Shown here: one piece after another, positions 31,703 through 40,449 of the stretch | How the letters are laid out: every line of letters begins with the position of its first letter | How positions within the stretch are numbered: the stretch's first letter is position 1 | Source of the DNA: CAVPXC01 sp963709505 | GTDB lineage: Bacteria; Chloroflexota; Anaerolineae; JAAEKA01 | DNA: 64,000 bases | Reading direction: 5' to 3' | Assembly (NCBI GenBank): GCA_963709505.1 | Contig: CAVPXC010000019.1 | Span: forward strand, 124,001 to 188,000 | Translations under genes and position numbers: made by a program | The notes under the pieces: generated by a model | Told to the model about the DNA's origin: nothing | What the model saw: the letters and a program-made list of their open reading frames with translations, nothing else | Database searches by the model: none

Positions 31703-32869
31703 TCATGGGCGACGAAGTGAAGCCGCCTCCACCCGCTCTCCGATGCTTCGCAAGGCAGTCGCTTGCTGCAGGTATCCTTCCAGCGCCTCCACCGATCGCG
31801 GCCAGATCAGCCCGCCAGCCGTGGCTCGTCCAAGTTGTGACAAACGACGACGCTCGGTTTGGTCGTGGAGCAGCGAGCTGATGGTGGCGGTCCATGCGGG
31901 CACATCGCCGGCCGGCAGCCGGCAAGCTGCACCGTCCGTGACCTCGCACAGCGCCGGTAGATCGGAACAGACCACTGGTAGGCCGGAGGCCATGGCTTCT
32001 AACACGGCGATCCCAAAGCTTTCGTAGTGCGACGGATAGACGAACAGGTCAGCTCGCTGCAACTCCTGCCTGACCGCGCCGGGCGGCAGGGCGCCCAGGA
32101 CCACGATCTTGACCTGGGATGCGAGTCTCTGCGCCTCGGCCTCGACCTCTGGCCGCAATGGGCCGTCACCTACCAGCCGCAACTCCAGGCCGGGCGTCTG
32201 TTCTGCCAGAGTCGCAACGATCGCCAGAAGCTCACGGATGCCCTTATTAGCCTCGAGCCGGCCAACAAAGATGAGCGTCCGTGCTGCAGATCGAACCACG
32301 AACTCATTGTGCAGCCAGGTCTCGGCGACACCTGGCGGCACAACGCCGTCGATGCGAAAGCCAGGCCGGCGCTGGTAGTCAGCGGCCACGGTCTGGCTGA
32401 TGGCCAGCCGCAGCGTTGACCGGTCACGCTGCAGCCACTGCCACGAGATACCACCGGAGAAATAGCTGACGTTCGGCTTGCCTAGCCGCTGACGCCACGC
32501 TGCGATCTTAACCGTCTCGATCTCCAGGAACGTCAGCGAAACGTCCAACTCCCCCATCAGCTGGCGGATCGACGGCAGCGCCTGACAGGCGCAGAAAAAT
32601 GAATGCGACTGCACCTCCAAGGGCCGGCCTTGACCAGCGCGGCTCAATAGTCTTCGCCAGCCCGGTGACATCGCTGGCAGGCACGGCACCCGCTCCCAGC
32701 GTACCGGAACTTTGTCGAAATCCGGCGCCCGATCACTTCCCTGCGGCCCACCTGCGATGACCGTGACCTGGTGACCCCGTCCGGCCAGTCCAGTAGCCAG
32801 GTTAGCCGCGATCGTCTCCAATCCGCCGCGCACCACCCCCATCGTAGACAACACCACGCCCACGTTCAT
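31703..32869 (-). CDS. Family 4 glycosyltransferase
   Basis: The start is ATG 32869, overlapping the stop of the upstream radical SAM gene (TGATG); the longer upstream frame is antisense-like text. The 388-residue GT-B protein has an N-terminal GLETIAANLATGLAGRGHQV, the donor-site FVGRLEANKGIRELL, LVGDGPLRPEVE and the E-x7-E block SHYESFGIAVLEAMASGLPV. It retains donor-substrate residues and is probably cytoplasmic. It is the last gene of a long minus-strand gene string and points toward the flippase. Confidence 0.9.
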   Translation of the reverse strand: MNVGVVLSTMGVVRGGLETIAANLATGLAGRGHQVTVIAGGPQGSDRAPDFDKVPVRWERVPCLPAMSPGWRRLLSRAGQGRPLEVQSHSFFCACQALPSIRQLMGELDVSLTFLEIETVKIAAWRQRLGKPNVSYFSGGISWQWLQRDRSTLRLAISQTVAADYQRRPGFRIDGVVPPGVAETWLHNEFVVRSAARTLIFVGRLEANKGIRELLAIVATLAEQTPGLELRLVGDGPLRPEVEAEAQRLASQVKIVVLGALPPGAVRQELQRADLFVYPSHYESFGIAVLEAMASGLPVVCSDLPALCEVTDGAACRLPAGDVPAWTATISSLLHDQTERRRLSQLGRATAGGLIWPRSVEALEGYLQQATALRSIGERVEAASLRRP

Positions 32870-34428
32870 CAGAATCCACTCGTCTCCGGCCGCTGGTAGG
32901 ATAGCGCCTTGTTCAGCGCGCGCAGCTCCAACGGGTAGCTGTAGACACCCAACCGATAGCGCCAGGCCGACGACGCCCGCAGAGCGTTGCGCTTGAGCGA
33001 GCTCATGGTCACATCGGTGCTTGTGGGATAATAAGCGTTGAGCACCCACTGAAAATCGTTGATAAGCCGCCGGATCGGATCCTGCAGCCAGGGCATGGTC
33101 GTGCTGCGCCGCTGTGAAAACTCCTGCCAGTCCGGGTTGATCCACTCCTCCAGTGTCTCCGGGAACTGAAAGCCCTCGGCCTTGGCCTGCTCGTACAGCT
33201 CGCCGGCCAGCGGCACCGGGGTGTACATGTACATGATGATCTCGGTCGCCGGGTTGACCTGTTTGACCTTGCGAATAAAGGCGATGGTCTGGCGGGTATC
33301 CGTCTCCGGGTCGGGCGGGTTGCCGAGCACGAAGGACATCTCCGGCACGATGTTGTAGCGGGCCATCTTGCGGGCGATCTCCAGCGTCTTTTCGATCGAG
33401 GCCTTGCCGCCTTTGTTCATGCGCTTGAGCGTCTCGTCCGAGCCCGACTCGGCGCCAAGGAACACCATTTTTAAGCCGCTGTTGCGCATCAGCTCCCACG
33501 TGCGGTCGGAGTACATCATCATGGTGTCGATACGCGCCTCACCCCACCAGCCAATTTTCACGCCCATAGTCAGCAGGCGCTCGGCGAACTCGGCAACGCG
33601 GGCTTCGCTGGTGAAGAAATTGTTGTCGTCGAACTCAACCGAGTCGACGCCCCACGTCTCGACCATATGGTGCACCGTGTTCGCCACCCGTTCAGCCGGC
33701 TGCGCCAGCCAGCGGCCATTGACCATGTTGACCACCGCGCAGAAGTTGCAGAAGAACGGACACCCGTAGCTGGAGTGGTGGGTCATCGTTCGGTTGCCCA
33801 TAAACGTGCGCCGGATATAGCGCGGCACGTCCACCCGGTGGTAGGGGAAGTCGGGCAAGTGATCGGGGTGGGGGATGGGGGCGAGGGGATTGGAGAATGG
33901 TGAATGGTCAGTTGTGAATTGTGAATTGTCAATGACGGAGAATGCCGTGGGCTGGGTGTTGTCCGACTTGTCGATTCGCTGGTCCGAAAGGCCGGATTTG
34001 TGGGCGAGCCCGGGTAACCCTCGGGGATCATCGCCGCGCTGCAGACTATCGAGCAGGCCCTTGAAGACCACTTCGCCATGGCCGCGGACGACGTAGTCGA
34101 CGTAGGGTGCTTTCAGGCACGGTTCCCAGTGCTGGGTCGGGAAATAGCCGCCCCAGACGACGGTCAGGTGAGGGTGCAACTCCTTGATGCGGCGACAGGT
34201 GGGCACGGCGTCGTTGAGCTGCGGGCCGGGCATGACCGTCACGCCAAGGACGGTCGCACCGGTCGCCCGAATGGCGCTATCCACCGCCGCCAGCGGGTCG
34301 TGTTCAAGGTTGCCGTCGATTATCCGATACTCGTGTTCGCCCTCGAGCAGCGCACCCAGGGCGAGAAGCGACATGGGCAACACAGGCTTGCGTTGGGCGT
34401 TGCTGGGAGGATTGTAAAGAATGATCAT
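32869..34428 (-). CDS. B12-binding-domain radical SAM protein, with in-frame heptamer insert
   Basis: A 519-residue protein. The N-terminus is a cobalamin-binding-like Rossmann domain (MIILYNPPSNAQRKPVLPMSLL, VTVMPGPQLNDAV, VVWGGYFPTQHWE). The radical SAM cluster motif is GCPFFCNFC (C-x3-C-x2-C) near residue 225, followed by EFDDNNFFTSE and LGAESGSDETLKRMNKG. Heptamers at 33896-33942 add about 15 residues (AFSVIDNSQFTTDHSPFS) between the two domains. Family members do cobalamin-dependent methylation or rearrangements; the substrate is unknown. It is coupled to the GT4 gene and lies 5 bases after a methyltransferase gene. Confidence 0.88.
   Translation of the reverse strand: MIILYNPPSNAQRKPVLPMSLLALGALLEGEHEYRIIDGNLEHDPLAAVDSAIRATGATVLGVTVMPGPQLNDAVPTCRRIKELHPHLTVVWGGYFPTQHWEPCLKAPYVDYVVRGHGEVVFKGLLDSLQRGDDPRGLPGLAHKSGLSDQRIDKSDNTQPTAFSVIDNSQFTTDHSPFSNPLAPIPHPDHLPDFPYHRVDVPRYIRRTFMGNRTMTHHSSYGCPFFCNFCAVVNMVNGRWLAQPAERVANTVHHMVETWGVDSVEFDDNNFFTSEARVAEFAERLLTMGVKIGWWGEARIDTMMMYSDRTWELMRNSGLKMVFLGAESGSDETLKRMNKGGKASIEKTLEIARKMARYNIVPEMSFVLGNPPDPETDTRQTIAFIRKVKQVNPATEIIMYMYTPVPLAGELYEQAKAEGFQFPETLEEWINPDWQEFSQRRSTTMPWLQDPIRRLINDFQWVLNAYYPTSTDVTMSSLKRNALRASSAWRYRLGVYSYPLELRALNKALSYQRPETSGF
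33896..33942 (+). repeat. Heptamer array inside the radical SAM gene
   Basis: Units such as TGAATGG, TGAATTG, TCAATGA, with period 7. It lies in the linker between the B12-like domain and the radical SAM core, and the reading frame is kept. Confidence 0.75.
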
Positions 34429-34433
34429 CGCAA

Positions 34434-35153
34434 TTAGCCAACTCGACGAACTCGGTAGATCGTCAGAACCTCACTCACTAGATCGCGCCTGGCCACGGCG
34501 TCAGCTTGATAGCCCGCAGTGCTCAGGGATTTCAGCCAGGTCCGCTCCTCGCCGGTCGAAGAGAGCAGGAGCAGAACGATACCACTCGGCTGCAGATGGT
34601 CGCCCAGGCCGGCGGCGAAACGCTCGTCCAACCCGTCGGACCACAGCGCTCGCTCGAAGTCAGTGCGCGGTTTACCCGGAAAATAGGGCGGATTGAACAG
34701 GATTACGTCGAAGCGCTGGCCGGCAACCGGCTCGAACAGATCGCCTTCGACCACATCGACCCGGTCTTCGACGTGATTGAGCAGCGCGTTGATGCGCGCA
34801 CAGCGCACCGCCGCCGGATTAATGTCGACTGCCACGACGCGGCCGGCCCACTGTGCAGCAAAGACCGCGCCAACTCCTGAACCGGTGCCCATATCGAGCA
34901 CGGCTCCGCCAGACCCTGCGGGTTTACCGAAACCGGCAGGGTCTTTGATAAAATCTGCCAGGAACTCGCCTGTGACGAAGAGCTTCGGGTTCAACACCTC
35001 CGGCAAGACCAAAATCGGCTTCCCGGCGATGGTTTCCAGGACTACGGTGTTGTGCCGGTGGCGTTGGAAGAGCAAAAAGCGCGCCCGAAGACCCATGCGC
35101 CAAGCACGACGCTTGATGTGTTCGAGGCTTTGCCATCCCATTCGTCGTTCCAT
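34434..35153 (-). CDS. HemK/PrmC-like class I SAM-dependent methyltransferase
   Basis: A 239-residue protein. SAM-binding motif I is VLDMGTGSGVGAVFAA, acidic motif II is VVAVDINPAAV, and the catalytic N-P-P-Y in ILFNPPYFPGKP is typical of N-methyltransferases acting on glutamine, adenine or cytosine amino groups. No recognisable N-terminal substrate domain of PrmC is present, so the target is open. It lies between two radical SAM genes with gaps of 12 and 5 bases and is probably part of the same operon. Confidence 0.82.
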   Translation of the reverse strand: MERRMGWQSLEHIKRRAWRMGLRARFLLFQRHRHNTVVLETIAGKPILVLPEVLNPKLFVTGEFLADFIKDPAGFGKPAGSGGAVLDMGTGSGVGAVFAAQWAGRVVAVDINPAAVRCARINALLNHVEDRVDVVEGDLFEPVAGQRFDVILFNPPYFPGKPRTDFERALWSDGLDERFAAGLGDHLQPSGIVLLLLSSTGEERTWLKSLSTAGYQADAVARRDLVSEVLTIYRVRRVG

Positions 35154-35165
35154 TCGTCGTTGCCG

Positions 35166-36399
35166 TTAACGCTGTGGCGGCTTGCCGATGACACCGCAGC
35201 AGCGTGCGCACGCCGGCAGCGTGCCGCCAGCCGCCTGCAGGGTTTGCCTGAATTGCACAAAGCGCTCGCCGTTCCAGATCTCGGTCAGAGACTGCTCGGT
35301 GATGTTACCCAGTGGGTAATTGTAGCAGCGGCCATGGGCCGGGATGACAGTGCCATCGGTCTTGATCATCATCAGCTTCCATGGGTCGGTACACTGCCTG
35401 CCGCCGACAAAGCGGTCGTGCTCCTGGTAGTAGACTTCGAGTTCTTGCCGGCTGGCAGAGTTGGGTACGATGGTGATTCCCGGCCCCTGTCCGTTGTGCG
35501 GCGCACCGGAGTGTTCGCTTACCACGCTGCGCGCGCTGGCATAGGCACGTACCCGCTCCATCTCCTGCCAGATCACCTCGGTCTCGAATGAGGTGGGGTC
35601 CATCGTGCCTAGGTTAGAGCGCACCACGGCCAAGTCATCGACAGCTGCGCTGCCAGAACGTCCCTTTCATTAGGAGCGCATTGTGAGCTGCGGCCATCTC
35701 ATCGGTGATGAAGTTCAACTGCGATACATTGATATCGGCCGGGCGCAACGGCTCGACCTCTTGGATGAACTCGAGAATATGCCGATAGTTCTCGTCGGTG
35801 ACGGTAAATGAAAAACGCAGCACGGGTCGAGTCTTGCCGGCGCGCTGCTTGGCGTCATTGAGCAGCTCCGCCCCGCGAGTGAGCTTCTCAAAGGTCTCGC
35901 GGCCGCCGCGGATGCGGTTATGCACCTCGCGCGGGCCGTCGACCGAGACCACGACCTCGTCCACGCCCAGGTCGACCAACGCCTCGGCGTAGCGGGGCAA
36001 TTGAGTGCCGTTCGTGGTGATCGTGCAGACAAAGCCCTGCGATTTGATCGCCCGGCAGAAATCGAGGATCTTTGGGTGGATCAACGGCTCGGTAAAGGCC
36101 AGGCCGATGCGCGGCCGCGGCCAGAAGCCCTGGGCCTGTTGCAGGATTTTGTTCAGCAGTTCCAGGCTCATGTTTTGCGGATGATCGCCGATCAGATTGG
36201 CCCAAAAGACTGTGCCCTGCTCGCCCAAGCCAACATCGCACATTTTGCAGTGCAGGTTGCAGACGTTGTTGATGCCCAGCACCAGGGACGCGGGCGGAAA
36301 GCGACAGCGACCATCGGCTCGCGTGTGATCTTCGCCCAACACTCGCGGGGCCAAGCGACTATAGGTGCCTCGAACCAAACGATGATTCAGAACGTTCAT
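35166..36399 (-). CDS. Radical SAM/SPASM-type protein, frameshifted
   Basis: The 5' part (35635-36399) has INNVCNLHCKMCDVG (C-x3-C-x2-C), LAFTEPLIHPKI, TITTNGTQLPRYAE and VVVSVDGPREVHNRIRGG. The 3' part (35166-35633) has the SPASM-like Cys-rich end: GGRQCTDPWKLMMIKTDG, RCYNYPLGNI and PACARCCG. One extra base at about 35660 separates the two; removing it reads MKGTSGSAAVDDLAVVRS across the junction and gives about 410 residues. SPASM proteins bind extra iron-sulfur clusters and often modify peptides or, in lipid and sugar clusters, small molecules. It sits inside the minus-strand cluster, 12 bases before the PrmC-like gene. Confidence 0.82.
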
Positions 36400-36539
36400 G
36401 GTACTGATACTCCGTGCCTGGATTGGACTTGTGCAGTTCGGCGATCTCTTGCCACAAACCTATCGGCGGATCTTACAATCCAGGGTTGAGTGGCCCAGCG
36501 CAGGCCATAGGCCGGCTCGACGGTCTGCCTTTGAACGGT

Positions 36540-37369
36540 CTAGAGTCGTCGCTGCAGCACCATCAGGTAATGATCGTTCAGCCACGTCCACGGCCATGAG
36601 GCTCCAATTCGCCGGTCGGCATCGGCCAGCCGCCCGAACAGGGTTGGCCGGCGGTCCACCAGATGGCTCAGATACGACGGCGGCAAGAGACTGCCGATAC
36701 CTACCAATTCACAAACCTCAAAGTATGGTTCAAACTCTGCCGCCAGTGTTCGAGGAGACGGATACCACACCTGAATCGTCGCACCGTCACCCACGTGCGC
36801 CTCGACACCCCGGCGAAATCGCCGGAAGGCCGGCGCCGGCTTTCCGTGGGCCAGATGCCAGCCGATCTCCCACGGACAAAAAGGCCCCATCAGCACCAGC
36901 AGCACCTTCCCGCCGGGCCGTACCCAACTGCCGAGCGCCGCTGCTACTTCTCGCCGATCTGCCAGGCAATTGAGCGGGCCGAAGTTGGAGAAGGCGCCGG
37001 TGAATGGAGAGTGATGAGTGGGAAGTGATGAGTGATGAATGGGGGGGGAAACGATGACAGGTCGATGGCGGCGAAGTCGATCAGAGCGGAGAGGCCGGCG
37101 GCGGCGGCTTTGTGTTGGGCGACATCTAGCATGGATTGGGAGACGTCCGTGGCGGTGACACGGACGCCGCGGCGGGCGAGCCAGATGGCGTCCTCGCCGG
37201 TTCCGCAGCCCAGCTCCAGAACGTGATCGCCGGGACCGAACGCGGCGGCCAGGTGCGCTTGCACGGTCTCCCGCAGCCAGCGAGCCAGTTGGGTTTCGGT
37301 GAAGTCGGCGTCATAGCTGGTTGCTGCCGCGTCAAAAGCTTGAGGCAAGACTGCAGTTACCTCCGACAC
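36540..37369 (-). CDS. Class I SAM-dependent methyltransferase, broken at a heptamer/G8 tract
   Basis: The 5' part (36944-37369) has the methyltransferase motifs VLELGCGTGEDAIWLA and VTATDVSQSMLDVA. The 3' part (36540-36905 and upstream in frame) has FSNFGPLNCLADRREVA and PGGKVLLVLMGPFCPWE. Between them lie 7-bp repeats (36999-37040) and an eight-G tract (37041-37048). Adding one base in the G tract would put both halves in one frame of about 270 residues. The substrate is unknown. It belongs to the methyltransferase-rich radical SAM cluster. Confidence 0.72.
36999..37048 (+). repeat. Heptamer array plus G8 tract inside a methyltransferase gene
   Basis: Units GAATGGA, GAGTGAT, GAGTGGG, AAGTGAT, GAGTGAT, GAATGGG, ending in eight consecutive G. 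Confidence 0.75.
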
Positions 37370-37529
37370 CGATTAACAGGGTCCATGATTCAGATGCTGG
37401 CAAAACCAGCCTTCTCGGTCATTGGAGTAATGTTGACAAGCTTGCTTTCAATGACGGATAGACTGCGAAGCCATGTGAAGCTAGCAATTGGCCACCCAAT
37501 AAGCATGGAAATCCTCCTGCAGGCGATTT

Positions 37530-38385
37530 CTACTTCATCTGAAGCTTCAGTTTTGCTTCCAATCGTCGATTAAGAGAAACCACAAAAGCATCCTTGTCAG
37601 GAGCCCGTGGATTGTTACGCATCGCTTGATACACTTCATCCACAGAAACCGAAATGATGCGGCTACACTGCAACGTCAAGCGATTTTCGGAGGAAACCAG
37701 GTCGTACAGAGCAAAACGCGACGCGTCCCTCTGGGTTGTATCCGGATTTCTTAAGGCCATAGCGTGTGACCAGGTTTTCGTAAATATATCCCTGCACGAT
37801 CCAATAGCACTTCACTCCCCATGCTTCGTACAAGATGCCTTTGTTGAAAAGCTGGGTTATCGAACGCTTGATCGTATCGTAGGTGTTCATCCCAAACCGA
37901 TAGGAGCGGGAGCGGACGTCAGCACCCTCCATAAAATCACGCATTCCCTCGACCAACGCACCGGTTCCGCTCGTTGAATTTGACTGAAACTCGACAGTTA
38001 CAAAATCATCCACCTCAGCACGCATTGGCTTGTGACGGACTAGAACGTAATCTATTGAGCCAACATTGGGCAAGCGGACCTCTGCGAACGGTATGACGTT
38101 GTTTAGGTCACCAAAGTAGTGTAGCGCTACATCTTCCAAGACGCGAGGCGTTTGTTCAAGGGATCCCTGTTCCTCAAATCTCTCAGGACAAACAGAATAG
38201 ACTGTTTCGTTGCGTTGTACGGAACAAACACCAAAGGGAATTTTGAGCAAACGGCTCTTCTTGGTGCAAACGCGGTCTTGAAAAGGGCACCAATGCCGTT
38301 GGTGTGCATCCAAGGCAGCATCCGTGGTGTCCCAGATCGGATATCCGAATACCTCGGCGGGTCGACTACCGTGATGTTTTGCCAT
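37530..38385 (-). CDS. NotI-family restriction endonuclease, frameshifted near the 3' end
   Basis: The N-terminus reads AEVFGYPIWDTTDAALDAHQ, then RHWCPFQDRVCTKKS, IPFGVCSVQ and VCPERFEEQ. This is the four-Cys pattern of the NotI restriction family, whose crystal structure has an iron-Cys4 site. Later, LPNVGSIDYVLV and DFVTVEFQSN look like a PD-(D/E)XK core (D-x-x-L-V ... E-x-Q). The frame breaks at about 37753: removing one base joins TRYGL to RNPDTTQRDASRFALYD and carries on to the stop at 37530. The complete protein would be about 285 residues. The gene overlaps the 3' end of its methyltransferase by 20 bases. Confidence 0.8.
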
Positions 38386-40421
38386 TGCCTCTGTCCTGAA
38401 TCAGTTGTTTCCACTGTGCGCGAACCTGAGATACCGGAAGTCTGTTTTCTAGCATCCAGCCCAAAGCAGCGCCGCATTGCCAGCAAAATGACGCGCTGTC
38501 GCTGGTATCGATCGAATCCAGTGGAATCCAGTGCGGAATTGCTGCCTCATCGCCGATTTCTAGAACCAGGATGGTGTCGTGTTGGATGGAGTTAAGGTTG
38601 TTGATGTGTACAGACACTGGATTCTCCGAGAAGACGACGTGTGCATTTACCAACCGGAAACCCGCCGACTGAAGGGCGACGGTCAGTTCAGCCCATGCAT
38701 TCGGATCCCAATGGTGGAAGGTAAACACCAGTCGGCCCTTGTTCAACTTGAGCACACGAGCGCACTCACGAAAAATCCCTGAAAGACCAGCAAGAAAGCC
38801 CGTAGCGCCTTCAGCGGATTTCGTAGCTACAGCGCTTCGATTCTCGTCGTATTCCCAGTCAATCTCGCCTGGAAGCAGATGAGCGAGCCACACGCGAAAA
38901 AACGCTGCCAGATCGCTGTACTGGACGTTGTCGTAGTACGGCGGATCGGTGACGACAAAATCAACTGAGTGGTCTGCTATCGGTAGATGACTAGAATCAC
39001 CGTGGATGAGCCAGAAACGATGGGTGCCATTTTCAAGATCGATCTGGCAACTCGCCTCGATGCCGCCATCCCATTCGCCGGGAATCTCGACCTGACTCGT
39101 CAGGCCCTTCAGATCGATCCTTCGTTCGATGGGACTGACCGACCATTTTCGACCTCGAACAATACGGTCTTGGAAAAGCTGTTGAAGGTTTCCAGATGAC
39201 CTACGGCGATTGACCGGATTGTTTTCGGCCGCAGGTGTACGGGAATGAGTAGGCGTGTAATGCAAAGACGTGCCGAATTGCCCCTGGTCGGTTCTTGGCC
39301 GATCCTTTGTACCCGCAAAGCATCGAGTTAAATTCCAGGGATGTAGATACGAGTAGAGCCAGATTCAACCTGACAGGCCTCTCAACCTCCCTAAGAATCC
39401 GAATCGCCTGATTGATATACAACAACTGGCGCGAGGAGAACGAATCCAGGTAGTTCAGGACGTTGTGGCGTATTAGATCGCCGGTCTTGGGGCCGTTCTG
39501 TACGGCAAAGCTTTCGACTGAGCCAAAGTCGAGGTCGGTTCGTGCTTGATCTGCCTGGTTGATACGCGCCAAATCGGCCGCGCCAGGTGCGCGTATAGAC
39601 AAGCCGTGGTACTCGCATTGCCCAACAATCGCTATCGGGACGTAGCGCGGATAAAACGGAGTACCCAGTAATTCTTGGTATTTCTGGCCGCAGACCGGAC
39701 AGCGAGTTTCTGCTTTGGTAATTAGGCGTCTGGCTTGTCCCTCATCCGGCTCGTTCCCGCACTGCCCCGTAACGATTTCCCAATTCTCTGGACAGATTTG
39801 GAACTCTCGATTTGCTTCCTGGCGCAACAAATAACTATCGATTTGCACCACTTCTCCGCACTCGCATCGCTTGCGAAGTCCATGAAGTAGATACTGCAGG
39901 TCCGTTGTGTCACCACAGTCAGGGCACTCGGTTTGAAAGTAATGCCCGATTTGCCCGTAAAGATCTTCGAAAAAGCGATCAAAAGCCCGTTGGAGATCGG
40001 GCAGTGGAACATCGGATAGGGAAGCGCGCGCCTGAATGACCGGGATCGGATCGATGTCGGCGCCGATCACATTGGCGCCCAGGCGAATCGCCTCATGAAG
40101 AGTCGTGCCTCCACCCATCATTGGATCCAAGACAATCCGACCCTCCAGGCCACCCGGTGCATAATAGTCTTGCAGATTCGGGTCAACCACAAACTGCTTG
40201 AGAATCGTACGAAATGTCGAGCCACAGCGCCGTGCCCACCACTTGTGCAGGTAAGTGTTGGGTCGAAACAGATGCTTGTTATAGACCTCCAGGCGCGACA
40301 ATGTATCGGCGAAGCTCTCTGGAAACTGTCGATCGATCGCCAGGTTTTCGTCAACCGCAGCCGAGCGAAACAGATCTTCAAAGGCTAGCTGGCGAGCCTC
40401 TCTAATCGTTGAGGTTGTCAC
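38366..40421 (-). CDS. DNA methyltransferase of the NotI-like system, frameshifted
   Basis: The first part (39201-40421) contains LHKWWARRCGSTFRTI, a SAM loop DPMMGGGTTLHEAI followed by VIGADIDP, and zinc-ribbon pairs (CPDCGDTTD, KRCECGEV, CPVCGQKY). The second part (38366-39265) carries the catalytic VTDPPYYDNVQYSDLAAFF. The frame breaks at about 39234; removing one base joins SFPY to PAAENNPVNRRR and gives about 680 residues. D-P-P-Y implies amino methylation (N4-cytosine or N6-adenine). I prefer GTG 40421 as start; an ATG at 40529 would overlap the upstream gene. It protects host DNA from the adjacent nuclease. Confidence 0.8.
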
Positions 40422-40449
40422 TGAGAACGTAAACTCCTGTAGGGTTCGA

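Noticed and set aside
32870..33499. N-terminal extension of the GT4 gene
   Set aside because: The text is the wrong frame of the radical SAM gene; the ATG at 32869 gives a normal GT4 start.
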